A stretch of 64,000 nt of DNA from Brasilonema sp. UFV-L1 (GTDB lineage Bacteria > Cyanobacteriota > Cyanobacteriia > Cyanobacteriales > Nostocaceae): NCBI RefSeq assembly GCF_012912105.1, contig NZ_QMEA01000053.1, positions 41,736 through 105,735 on the forward strand, written 5' to 3'. The notes under the pieces were generated by a model. That model was not told the DNA's origin, did no database searches, and was given only the letters and a program-made list of their open reading frames with translations. Both the position numbers and the translations under genes were made by a program. Position 1 is the stretch's first letter; every line of letters starts with the position of its first letter. Of this stretch, positions 26,776 to 35,341 are shown piece by piece.

Positions 26776-27129
26776 ATGCAACTAGAAGATTACTTTGACT
26801 TTCAACGCCCCGATGATATCCGCGTCAAAGGTACAAGGGTAGGAATTGAAACTATTCTTTACGAGTACATTCATCGCGCTCGAACTCCAGAGGAGATTGC
26901 AAACATTTACACATCATTAACTTTAGAACAAGTTTATGCAACAATTCTTTACTACCTGCATAATAAAGAAGCGGTAAGCGCTTATATAGCTGATTGGTTG
27001 GAGTGGAGTCATAGGGCGCGGGAAGAACAGCGACGTAATCCTCCACCAGTTGTCGTCAAACTGATGAAGTTAAAAGCCGAAAGAGAAGCAATGAAAAAAG
27101 CAAATGACTCTCAAATATCTGCTGGATGA
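26776..27129 (+). CDS. DUF433 antitoxin-type protein
   Basis: 117 residues. Residues ~10-80 form the DUF433 winged-helix domain: DIRVKGTRVGIETILYEYIH, ARTPEEIANIYTSLTLEQVYATILYYLHNKEAVSAYI. This domain (VapB45-like) is the DNA-binding antitoxin half of DUF433/DUF5615 pairs. The basic C-terminal tail (REEQRRNPPPVVVKLMKLKAE) would wrap the toxin. Its 3' end overlaps the next gene by 26 bases, which gives the translational coupling expected of a toxin-antitoxin pair. AAGGTAA lies just upstream of the ATG. Confidence 0.85.
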   Translation: MQLEDYFDFQRPDDIRVKGTRVGIETILYEYIHRARTPEEIANIYTSLTLEQVYATILYYLHNKEAVSAYIADWLEWSHRAREEQRRNPPPVVVKLMKLKAEREAMKKANDSQISAG

Positions 27130-27466
27130 AAATGTTGCTCCTCTTTATCAGGTTCAACTTCGACGACAAAAACCTGATTTAGTTATCTGGGTAATTGGAG
27201 AACCTGGTACTCTTCCTAAAAGCACCTTAGATCCAGAGATATTATGCTGGTGTGAGGAGCATGACTTCCTGCTGGTTACAAATAACCGTAAATCTATGCC
27301 TGTACATTTGGTTGAACATATAAATCAAGGTCGTCATATACCAGGCATTTTTATTTTAAATGATAAATTAACTATCGAGCAGAACATTGATGAGTTAATT
27401 TTAATTGCGGAAGCGTCTTTTGATGGTGAATATCAAGACCAAATTGTTCATCTACCGCTACCCTAA
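27104..27466 (+). CDS. DUF5615 PIN-like toxin
   Basis: 120 residues. LKYLLDENVAPLYQVQLRR carries the D-E-N start of the DUF5615 PIN-like fold, and CEEHDFLLVTNNRKSMPVHL corresponds to the second conserved block, usually D-x-LL-V-T-x-D-x-D-F. Here the block has NNRKS instead of a second acid, so catalytic competence is uncertain. The partner is the DUF433 gene overlapping it by 26 bases. If active, it would be a ribonuclease of the VapC type. It may serve as an addiction pair in this decayed island. Confidence 0.8.
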   Translation: MTLKYLLDENVAPLYQVQLRRQKPDLVIWVIGEPGTLPKSTLDPEILCWCEEHDFLLVTNNRKSMPVHLVEHINQGRHIPGIFILNDKLTIEQNIDELILIAEASFDGEYQDQIVHLPLP

Positions 27467-27484
27467 TTCTAGAATCATAAACGA

Positions 27485-28135
27485 ATGCTTACAAATCTAA
27501 ACGCAAGCGAGCTAAGATTGAAAGACGTTCAACAGCTTTTTAAATTTGAAGAGCAGTTCAATGACTTATTTACGTCCTTACTATTCTTAGAAAATCTTAC
27601 AGAATTTGAACAGCAAGAATTACAGACAATTCGCAACCTTTTTCGCGAATACTACTCAGAGGGTAAAATTTCAGAAGGACAAATCAAATTTCTCTTTCTT
27701 GCTCCTTTGCTGAAATTAGCTGGCTTTTATCATCCCAGTATAAAGATAACTCTGGAAGAAAATATTGCTGATATCTCTGTTGAAGATGAAGACACTCTCA
27801 TCAAAGGACGGATGGATATTTTGGCTGTTAACAAGACGCAGGGAAGAACAATATCGACACCATTTTGGATATTGGTAATTGAATCTAAAAATAGTAGTCT
27901 GAACGCCTCGGAGGGGTTGCCACAATTGCTCACTTATGCACATACAAGTTTAGAGCATCAAACCTCCGTTTGGGGATTGACTAGCAATGGTATGGATTAT
28001 CAGTTTGTTTATATCCAGCAAGGCAATCCACCGACTTATCAAGTATTGCCAAAATTAGATATAACTCGCGCTGAATCGTCAAGTAAATTGCTGCAAGTCC
28101 TAAAAGCAATTTGTTTACAGTATAACGCCCAGTAA
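27485..28135 (+). CDS. HsdR N-terminal-like (type I restriction R subunit-type) nuclease domain protein
   Basis: 216 residues. KISEGQIKFLFLAPLLKLAGFY, then KGRMDILAVNKTQGRTISTP and FWILVIESKNSSLNASEGLPQLLTYAHTS give a PD-(D/E)xK fold (Asp of MDIL; Glu and Lys of IESK; Gln of the QLLTYA helix), as in the HSDR_N domain of type I restriction R subunits. No helicase domain follows and no HsdM or HsdS is nearby, so it is a free-standing nuclease-like protein of a kind common in cyanobacteria. It lies 18 bases after the toxin gene and may share its transcript. Confidence 0.75.
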   Translation: MLTNLNASELRLKDVQQLFKFEEQFNDLFTSLLFLENLTEFEQQELQTIRNLFREYYSEGKISEGQIKFLFLAPLLKLAGFYHPSIKITLEENIADISVEDEDTLIKGRMDILAVNKTQGRTISTPFWILVIESKNSSLNASEGLPQLLTYAHTSLEHQTSVWGLTSNGMDYQFVYIQQGNPPTYQVLPKLDITRAESSSKLLQVLKAICLQYNAQ

Positions 28136-28309
28136 TGCTTCAGATTGCTTTGTCAATGGAGTGATAGCTCATATCTTTAGATTTGCTTGTTCATTAAAGT
28201 TTTTGTCTCTCCATACTGAAGAACTGGTAGTGACACAATGAAAAAGTCACAATAGAAGATACAGGCTGTATATAATGAAGCCTTGCCTTAAATATGGAGT
28301 TGGTTATCA

Positions 28310-31294
28310 GTGGTATTACAAGTACAAACAAGTACCTACGAAGCGAAAACTCAAGAAATTGCTAAACAGCTTCTAGCCGCGACACAGGAAAATCGTTCGT
28401 TCTTTGGTGCGTTGCGGGAACAAATGCGCTGGGATGACAAGTTACTTGCTTGGGCGATGAGTAATCCTGGATTGCGGGTGCAATTGTTTCGCTTTATTGA
28501 TACTCTTCCGGCTTTACGCAGTAAACCAGAAATTGCAGCTCATTTACAAGAATATTTGGGTGATGAGTCGGTAGAATTACCTGCAGCCCTCAAGGGAATG
28601 TTGGGCTTTGCTAATCCTGATTCTATGCCTGGACAAGTCGCTGCGACAACTGTTTCCACAGGTGTAGAAACTTTAGCTCATAAATATATTTCGGGAGAAA
28701 ATATTAAACAGGCGCTGAAGACTATTGAGCGACTGCGTAAGGAAAAAATGGCTTTCACTGTAGATTTATTAGGTGAGGCTGTGATTACTGAAGCAGAAGC
28801 GCAATCTTATTTGGAACGCTATCTAGATTTGATGCAACAATTGGTGGAAGCGTCGAAGAGTTGGACGCCAGTTCCTTTGATTGATGAAGCTGATGGACAA
28901 AGTTTGCCAAAAGTCCAGGTTTCTGTGAAGTTAACGGCTTTTTATTCTCAGTTTGACCCGTTGGATGCTAAAGGTAGTGAAGAACGGGTGAGCGATCGCA
29001 TTCGCACTCTGTTACGTCGTGCGAAAGAACTAGGTGCTGCTGTTCATTTTGACATGGAACAGTATGCTTACAAAGATATCACTTTCAGCATTCTCAAAAA
29101 ACTTTTAATAGAAGATGAGTTTCGCTCTCGTACAGATATTGGTATGACAATCCAAGCTTATCTACGTGATAGCGAGCAAGATGCACAAAAGTTGATTGAT
29201 TGGGCAAAACAGCGCGGTTATCCGATAACAATTCGTTTGGTGAAAGGCGCGTATTGGGATCAAGAAACTATTAAAGCAGAGCAGAAGCATTGGCAACAGC
29301 CTGTTTATAATGATAAAGCTGCGACGGATGCAAATTTTGAGACGATAACTCAGTTATTGCTAGAGAATTATCAATATGTGTATGCTGCGATTGGTAGTCA
29401 TAACGTGCGATCGCAAGCTCATGCAATTGCAATAGCGCAAAGTTTAAATGTCCCTCGCCGTTGCTTTGAGATGCAAGTTCTCTATGGTATGGGGGATAAA
29501 TTAGCAAAGGCGTTGGTTGATAGAGGTTATCGGGTTCGAGTTTATTGTCCTTATGGGGAACTGCTTCCAGGAATGGCGTATCTGATTCGCCGGTTGTTAG
29601 AGAATACGGCGAATAGTTCGTTTTTGCGACAAAATCTGGAGAATCGTCCGATTGAGGAGTTATTAGCGCCGCCTGTGGTGGAACAAGCAGACAAGCAAAC
29701 AAACAGACAAGAAGAAAATCCTTCATTCTTCCTTGGCGCTGCGGATACTGATTATGCTGAAGAGGAGGAGAGGAAAGAGGCTAATCAAGCTTTCCAAAAG
29801 GTTCGTCAGCAACTTGGAAAAACTTATCTCCCTCTTATCAACGGTGAGTATGTTCAGACGCAGCAAGTTGTAGATTCTGTGAATCCCTCGAATTTTAGTG
29901 AGGTGGTTGGTAAGGTTGGACTCCTCAGTGTAGAACAAGCGCAACAAGCGATGCAAGCTGCAAAGGCTGCATTTCCTGCTTGGCGCAAAACACCTGTAAG
30001 AGAACGTGCTGGAATTTTACGAAAAGCGGCTGATTTGATGGAACAACGCCGCGCTGAACTTTCAGTTTGGATAGTTTTGGAAGTCGGGAAGCCAGTGCGG
30101 GAGGCAGATGCTGAGGTTTCGGAGGCGATAGATTTTTGTCGCTACTATGCCTCGGAGATGGAACGGTTGGAGCAGGGGTACAATTATGATGTTGCTGGTG
30201 AAACTAATCGTTATGTTTACCAGCCTCGGGGAATTGCTGTGGTGATTTCTCCTTGGAATTTCCCTCTGGCGATCGCAACAGGAATGACAGTTGCTGCTTT
30301 GGTTACAGGAAATTGTACTTTGCTCAAACCTGCGGAAACATCTTCTGTGATTGCCGCGAAGCTAACAGAAGTTCTGGTTGATGCTGGAATTCCTAAAGGT
30401 GTTTTTCAATATGTTCCTGGTAAGGGTTCCCAGGTTGGTTCTTATCTGGTGAATCACAAAGATACTCATGTGATTGCTTTTACTGGTTCACAAGAGGTGG
30501 GGTGTCGAATTTACGCAGAGGCGGCAGTTGTTCAACCTGGTCAAAAGCATATGAAACGGGTCATTGCTGAGATGGGTGGAAAGAACGCCATCATTGTAGA
30601 TGAAAGTGCTGATTTAGACCAAGCTGTTGTTGGGGTGGTGCAGTCGGCGTTTGGTTATAGCGGACAAAAATGTTCTGCTTGTTCGCGAGTGGTGGTGTTG
30701 GAACCGATATATGATACTTTTGTCGAGCGGTTCGTGGAAGCAACGAAATCGCTCAATATTGGGGAGACAGAGTTACCGAGTACTCAAGTTGGACCAGTGA
30801 TTGATGCTAATGCACGCTCGCGCATTCGTGAGTATATCGAAAAAGGTAAGGCAGAAGCAAAAGTCGCTTTGGAAATGTCAGCACCAGATAACGGGTATTT
30901 TATCGGTCCTGTTATTTTTAAAAACGTACCACCAAATGGAACTATTGCTCAAGAAGAAATTTTTGGTCCTGTGGTGGCGGTGATTAAGGTGAAGAATTTT
31001 AATGAGGCGCTGGAAGTTGCTAACGGAACTAACTATGCTTTGACTGGGGGAGTTTATTCTAGAACTCCTTCGCACATCCAGAAGGCGCAAGATGAGTTTG
31101 AAGTTGGGAATTTGTACATCAACCGCAATATTACGGGTGCTATAGTCGCACGACAACCGTTTGGTGGTTTTAAACTTTCTGGTGTTGGTTCTAAGGCGGG
31201 AGGACCGGATTACCTGCTACAATTCACCGAACCGCGTACGATAACGGAGAATATTCAACGTCAAGGTTTTGCGCCGATTGAGGGAGCAGAGTAA
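28310..31294 (+). CDS. putA: Bifunctional proline dehydrogenase / L-glutamate gamma-semialdehyde dehydrogenase
   Basis: 994 residues, starting at GTG 28310. Residues ~20-470: proline dehydrogenase FAD barrel (VSVKLTAFYSQFDPLD, VHFDMEQYAYKDITF, RLVKGAYWDQE, YGMGDKLAKALVDRGYRVRVYCPYGELLPGMAYLIRRLLEN). Residues ~500-985: aldehyde dehydrogenase with the catalytic Cys in GYSGQKCSACSRVVVLEP, the Glu in AEMGGKNAIIVDE, and FTGSQEVG for NAD binding. It oxidises proline to glutamate at the membrane. There is no N-terminal RHH DNA-binding domain, so it is the shorter, non-repressor PutA type. A charged, repetitive linker (~455-500, ADKQTNRQEENPS) joins the halves. Confidence 0.95.
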   Translation: MVLQVQTSTYEAKTQEIAKQLLAATQENRSFFGALREQMRWDDKLLAWAMSNPGLRVQLFRFIDTLPALRSKPEIAAHLQEYLGDESVELPAALKGMLGFANPDSMPGQVAATTVSTGVETLAHKYISGENIKQALKTIERLRKEKMAFTVDLLGEAVITEAEAQSYLERYLDLMQQLVEASKSWTPVPLIDEADGQSLPKVQVSVKLTAFYSQFDPLDAKGSEERVSDRIRTLLRRAKELGAAVHFDMEQYAYKDITFSILKKLLIEDEFRSRTDIGMTIQAYLRDSEQDAQKLIDWAKQRGYPITIRLVKGAYWDQETIKAEQKHWQQPVYNDKAATDANFETITQLLLENYQYVYAAIGSHNVRSQAHAIAIAQSLNVPRRCFEMQVLYGMGDKLAKALVDRGYRVRVYCPYGELLPGMAYLIRRLLENTANSSFLRQNLENRPIEELLAPPVVEQADKQTNRQEENPSFFLGAADTDYAEEEERKEANQAFQKVRQQLGKTYLPLINGEYVQTQQVVDSVNPSNFSEVVGKVGLLSVEQAQQAMQAAKAAFPAWRKTPVRERAGILRKAADLMEQRRAELSVWIVLEVGKPVREADAEVSEAIDFCRYYASEMERLEQGYNYDVAGETNRYVYQPRGIAVVISPWNFPLAIATGMTVAALVTGNCTLLKPAETSSVIAAKLTEVLVDAGIPKGVFQYVPGKGSQVGSYLVNHKDTHVIAFTGSQEVGCRIYAEAAVVQPGQKHMKRVIAEMGGKNAIIVDESADLDQAVVGVVQSAFGYSGQKCSACSRVVVLEPIYDTFVERFVEATKSLNIGETELPSTQVGPVIDANARSRIREYIEKGKAEAKVALEMSAPDNGYFIGPVIFKNVPPNGTIAQEEIFGPVVAVIKVKNFNEALEVANGTNYALTGGVYSRTPSHIQKAQDEFEVGNLYINRNITGAIVARQPFGGFKLSGVGSKAGGPDYLLQFTEPRTITENIQRQGFAPIEGAE

Positions 31295-31330
31295 TAATTC
31301 AAAATTCAAAATTCAAAATTCAAAATTAAA
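31295..31330. repeat. Tandem ATTCAAAATT repeat
   Basis: About three and a half copies of the decamer ATTCAAAATT directly after the putA stop codon. The same decamer array occurs at 61909-61945 and singly near 15655-15700 and 17565. It is a short tandemly repeated repetitive sequence of the type known from heterocystous cyanobacteria. Confidence 0.75.
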
Positions 31331-31426
31331 GACAACAGGAGTAGAGTAAGTTAGTAGGGTGGGCAAGATTGCCCACCTTATTTTATTATCGAACCGCGAA
31401 GACGCAAAGAGCGCGAAGGAATTTCA

Positions 31427-31867
31427 ATGAAGGATATCATTGTTAGAGTTGCTGATTGGTATGAGGAGTTGTCAGCAATTCAAGCAATCAGGAAGTCTGT
31501 TTTTCAGGAGGAACAAGGAGTAGAACCTGATTTAGATTTTGATGGGGAAGATGAAACATCCCAGCAGTTGATTGCTTGTTTGAATGGGGAGTATGTGGGA
31601 ACTGCTAGGATTAGATATTTGGATGGAAACATCGCGAAGATTGAAAGGCTTGCTGTTTTACCCGTGGCTAGAAGGTATGGTGTTGGGAGGAAACTTATGG
31701 AAAAGGCAATGGAAGTTATAGCTGATAAAAATATTCCGGAAGTTGTGATTCATGCACAGGAATATGTGAAAGGTTTATATCAACAGTTGGGTTTTCAGCA
31801 AGAAGGAGAGGTTTTTGAAGAGGGTGGCATTCGCCATGTGAAAATGAGGAAGAAATTTAATCCGTGA
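31427..31867 (+). CDS. GNAT family N-acetyltransferase
   Basis: 146 residues. QAIRKSVFQEEQGVEPDLDFDGEDE is the typical opening of the YjcF/ElaA-like GNAT group, ARIRYLDGNIAKIERLAVLPVARRYGVGRKLMEKAMEVI holds beta-4 and the acetyl-CoA-binding Q/RxxGxG/A loop (RRYGVG), and YVKGLYQQLGFQQEGEVFEEGGIRHVKMRKKF closes the fold. It acetylates an unknown amine. It stands between putA and a GST gene on the same strand, 28 bases before the GST gene. Confidence 0.88.
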   Translation: MKDIIVRVADWYEELSAIQAIRKSVFQEEQGVEPDLDFDGEDETSQQLIACLNGEYVGTARIRYLDGNIAKIERLAVLPVARRYGVGRKLMEKAMEVIADKNIPEVVIHAQEYVKGLYQQLGFQQEGEVFEEGGIRHVKMRKKFNP

Positions 31868-31895
31868 ACTGGGAAGTACCTTAATCCACAATCGT

Positions 31896-32558
31896 ATGAC
31901 TTCACTGACTTTGGTCATTGGTAACAAAAACTATTCTTCTTGGTCGCTGCGCCCGTGGCTAGCGATGAAGCAGATGGGGCTGGAGTTTACAGAAATTCGC
32001 ATTCCGCTTTATCAAGTTGGTTCCTCGGCGCAAGTGCGGCGTTATTCACCATCCGGTAAGGTACCCGTGTTACTCCACGACGAAATCACGGTTTGGGATT
32101 CGCTAGCGATTTTAGAGTACTTAATTGAACAGTTTCCAGCTTTGCCTTGGTTACCCCTTGCAGCAAGACCGAGGGCGATCGCTCGTTCCATTTCTGCACA
32201 GATGCACTCCAGCTTTGCCGATTTGCGCCACCATATGCCAATGAACATTCGCGCCTACGTTCCAGGTGGCACAGTACCTGCCTCCGTGCAAGCCGATATT
32301 ACCAGTATTACAACCATTTGGCGCGAATGTCGAGAAGCATTTGGCATGGGCGGAAGTTTTTTGTTTGGCGCATTCACAATTGCAGATGCCATGTATGCCC
32401 CTGTGGTGACTCGGTTTATGACCTATGGTGTGCAGCTTGACTCGGTTTGCAGCACCTATGCAGAAGCAATTCTGGCACTTCCTGCCATGCAAGATTGGAT
32501 GACTGCTGCCAAACACGAAACGGAAACTAATGAAAGCTATACAAACCCACCCAATTGA
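31896..32558 (+). CDS. Glutathione S-transferase family protein
   Basis: 220 residues. The N-terminal thioredoxin-like domain (LTLVIGNKNYSSWSLRPWLAMKQMG) carries the NxxYSSWSLR motif with the probable catalytic Ser of the YfcF-like/zeta-related bacterial group; SGKVPVLLHDEITVWDSLAILEYL is the glutathione-binding cis-Pro and E/DS region. The helical C-terminal domain includes FLFGAFTIADAMYAPVVTRF. It conjugates glutathione to electrophiles or acts in stress detoxification. It follows the GNAT gene by 28 bases. Confidence 0.88.
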   Translation: MTSLTLVIGNKNYSSWSLRPWLAMKQMGLEFTEIRIPLYQVGSSAQVRRYSPSGKVPVLLHDEITVWDSLAILEYLIEQFPALPWLPLAARPRAIARSISAQMHSSFADLRHHMPMNIRAYVPGGTVPASVQADITSITTIWRECREAFGMGGSFLFGAFTIADAMYAPVVTRFMTYGVQLDSVCSTYAEAILALPAMQDWMTAAKHETETNESYTNPPN

Positions 32559-32642
32559 TTAACTTGGTACTGTAAAAAGAATCTGTCTCGGTTGCCCTTT
32601 CAAGATCAGCTGTTCCACATCTAATTTGCATAAAATGTAAAG

Positions 32643-35216
32643 ATGATTGCTAAAGACAAGCACAATAGGTTTAACAGCTTACTGATACTTGGGATAATTT
32701 GGTTATTAGGGGCGTTGTGCGATCGCCTTTGGTTCGCCTTAGACCATTCTATCCCCGCTTGGGATCAGGCAGACTATTTAACTGGTACTTTAAATTATTG
32801 GCGAGTCTTACAAAATCCTCAGTGGTGGAACCAAGAGTGGTGGCAAAGTTTTTGGCTACTTTCTTCCAAAATACCGCCATTAACTTACATCGTGACAGCT
32901 GTTGTTCAGAATATCTTTGGAACTGGACCAGATCAAGCAACTCTGGTTATGTTGTTGTTTAGTGCAATTTTACTCGGTTCTGTGTATGGATTGGGCGCAG
33001 CGCTGTTTAGTCAGACTGTCGGTTTGTGGGCTGCTGCACTATGTCAAGTTTTACCTGCTTTGTATCAGCTTCGTTTAGAATTTCTTTTGGATTATCCTCT
33101 TGCAGCAGTTGTGACTTTGAGTTTCTTTTGCCTCACCGTTTGGCGGAATTTTGGAACCGCAGAGGCAACAGAGACGCAGAGGAGGATTTTTGACTGGTTT
33201 TGGGCTGCAGCCTTTGGCTTAACGTTAGGGTTGGCGTTGATGGTAAAGCAAACGGCGTTGTTTTTTCTGTTGACACCGATTATCTGGGTTGGGGTGGGTA
33301 CGTTACGTCATCGGCGTTGGGGACAGTTGGTACAATTACTAGGCGCTTTGTGTTTATCGGTGTTGGTTTTTGGTTCCTGGTATCGCACGAATTGGCTTCT
33401 CATCCTCACTTCTGGTAAGCGGGCGACGATTGATTCTGCGATCGCTGAAGGTGAAGCACCCCTTAACACCCTAAAAGCCTGGACTTATTATTGGCATCAA
33501 TTACCTCATCAAGTCTCTGTTCCTTTGTTGTTGGTGCCTATATTGGCGTTACTCCTATATTGGGGTTACTCAGGATTTGAAAAACAGGACACGCGAACAA
33601 CTAAGATGAGGAAGATGAGAGAGAAATTTTTTACTTCCTCATCTCCCTCATCTCCCCCTGAAGCATCTTCACTCAAATGGTTGATAATTTTCTTCGTTGG
33701 TGCTTATTTGCTGTCATCATTAAATATGAACAAAGATGACCGCTATGTGTTGCCATATTTACCGGTTGTATCAATACTTTTATCGTATGGGTTGACGCGT
33801 TTTTCTAGTCTTATCGGACGTCGTGTTTTGGTGGGTACTTTTAGTTTGGCAGTCGTCTTAATGTTGCTCAATCTGTTTCCGGTAGGAGGTTTTGTTGGTG
33901 GTTGGGTGACACAAGTCTTGAGTCCTAATGCTCAACATTTTCCTTATATGAAACCAGAGTTACCTCATCGACAGGTGATTGCCCAAATTATCCAAACAGA
34001 ACCGTACTTGCGTTCTACTCTGGGAGTTTTACCATCAACGGCAGAAATTAACCAACACAATTTCAATTATTACGGAGCGCTACAAAACTTTCAAGTTTAC
34101 GGTCGTCAGGTGGGAACCAGGAAGAAGTATGTTGAACAAGATGCGCGATCGCTCTCGTGGTTCCTCACGAAAACTCTTGAACAAGGACCAGTCAAAGACG
34201 CTCAAGCTGCTATAGTTAAGACTGTTGAGCAAGGTGCTGATTTTCAACTCAATAAGTCTTGGAATTTACCTGATGGCAGTCTTCTCAAGCTTTATCATCA
34301 GAAAACCCCAACGGTAGAGGTAAAACACACTTCACAAAACAACTCACAAACCAGAATTGCCCTCTCACAAGTCATAGTACCAGAAAAAGTTCCGCCAGGA
34401 GTCCCAGTACCTGTAAACTATCAGTGGTCTGGTTCTTGGGATGAATTACAACACGGTTTAGTGCTACTGACTTGGCATAGAAACGCTCAGTTAATACCTA
34501 ACACTAATAGTTGGATACATGATCATGGTATCGCGATGGGAGCTTTGCATTCTGGTGCAAAAAAACCTGAAGGGACATTTCAAGTGATTGAAAAGATGGC
34601 GATGCTACCTCCTTCTACCGTAACACCAGGAATTTATACGCTTGAGGCGATTTACCTCAATAGACTATCTGGAAAAAGTTATCCTGTGTCGGTACCGAAA
34701 GTCACACTGCAAATCGAGCCTCAAGCCACTGCCATACAAGCACCAGAATTAGATTTAGTGACTCAGCTAGAGACTTTAGGCGCTCAATTACCCAAAGGAA
34801 CTGAAGCTGTCAGTCAAGTGTTTGAGGAAGTAGGACGTATTAACCAATACGACCCTATTCAGGATTATTTGGTACAAGCAAGACTCACTTTAGAATATCG
34901 ATTGCAACACTTCACCCCAAACCGGGATTGGGCATATGCTTTGGCTTTAGCAAATGTGTTGCAGCGCCGGGTGGATGGAGCTGTTGCATCTCTCAAACTC
35001 CTGACTCAGTTAGATCCAGAAAACCCTTATGCTCACGCTTATCTCGCATTTGTCCAACTCTACAACTGGCAGCCACTAGCAGCCCAAAAGTCCCTCGAAC
35101 CGAGTTTAGCCAAAAACCCCAATTTACCAGAATTCAGAGCTCTTTCAGGGGTTGCTGCTCTTATGCAAGGCGATTTTGTCAAAGCATGGAAAGACTTGTC
35201 AATCTTGACAAAGTAG
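32643..35216 (+). CDS. GT39-type membrane glycosyltransferase with C-terminal TPR
   Basis: 857 residues. Residues ~10-430 form about 10-12 membrane segments in the style of the PMT/ArnT (GT39/GT83) family: loop 1 has AWDQADYLTGTLNYWRVLQNP, with the acidic DxAD residues thought to act in catalysis. Residues ~440-700 are a periplasmic region, and ~770-850 contain two TPR-like helices (YALALANVLQRRVDGAVASL, YAHAYLAFVQLYNWQPLAAQ). It would transfer a sugar from a polyprenyl-phosphate donor. An insert at ~315-350 (KQDTRTTKMRKMREK then SSPSSPPEA) is low complexity and probably a repeat-derived expansion in a loop. It is followed by an AAACCCGG hairpin. Confidence 0.8.
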   Translation: MIAKDKHNRFNSLLILGIIWLLGALCDRLWFALDHSIPAWDQADYLTGTLNYWRVLQNPQWWNQEWWQSFWLLSSKIPPLTYIVTAVVQNIFGTGPDQATLVMLLFSAILLGSVYGLGAALFSQTVGLWAAALCQVLPALYQLRLEFLLDYPLAAVVTLSFFCLTVWRNFGTAEATETQRRIFDWFWAAAFGLTLGLALMVKQTALFFLLTPIIWVGVGTLRHRRWGQLVQLLGALCLSVLVFGSWYRTNWLLILTSGKRATIDSAIAEGEAPLNTLKAWTYYWHQLPHQVSVPLLLVPILALLLYWGYSGFEKQDTRTTKMRKMREKFFTSSSPSSPPEASSLKWLIIFFVGAYLLSSLNMNKDDRYVLPYLPVVSILLSYGLTRFSSLIGRRVLVGTFSLAVVLMLLNLFPVGGFVGGWVTQVLSPNAQHFPYMKPELPHRQVIAQIIQTEPYLRSTLGVLPSTAEINQHNFNYYGALQNFQVYGRQVGTRKKYVEQDARSLSWFLTKTLEQGPVKDAQAAIVKTVEQGADFQLNKSWNLPDGSLLKLYHQKTPTVEVKHTSQNNSQTRIALSQVIVPEKVPPGVPVPVNYQWSGSWDELQHGLVLLTWHRNAQLIPNTNSWIHDHGIAMGALHSGAKKPEGTFQVIEKMAMLPPSTVTPGIYTLEAIYLNRLSGKSYPVSVPKVTLQIEPQATAIQAPELDLVTQLETLGAQLPKGTEAVSQVFEEVGRINQYDPIQDYLVQARLTLEYRLQHFTPNRDWAYALALANVLQRRVDGAVASLKLLTQLDPENPYAHAYLAFVQLYNWQPLAAQKSLEPSLAKNPNLPEFRALSGVAALMQGDFVKAWKDLSILTK

Positions 35217-35249
35217 GCAATCCGTGGTGTGCGTAAGCACGCTTGACAA

Positions 35250-35279
35250 AAACCCGGCTTCGCAGGAGAAACCGGGTTT
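35250..35279 (+). terminator. AAACCCGG-family hairpin after the GT39 gene
   Basis: AAACCCGG and CCGGGTTT pair with a 14-base loop, ending in TTTCTCT. It lies 34 bases after the stop of the GT39 gene and may end transcription; it is also a member of the dispersed family. Confidence 0.55.
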
Positions 35280-35341
35280 CTCTGATGACAATTATGTTAA
35301 GTGAACCTGTCTCAAACGTAATTTGTTGACTACGGAGTATG

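Noticed and set aside
33570..33680. Possible frameshift in the GT39 gene around the low-complexity insert
   Set aside because: The frame stays open on both sides and the insert is a multiple of three within a loop; it is a linker expansion rather than damage.
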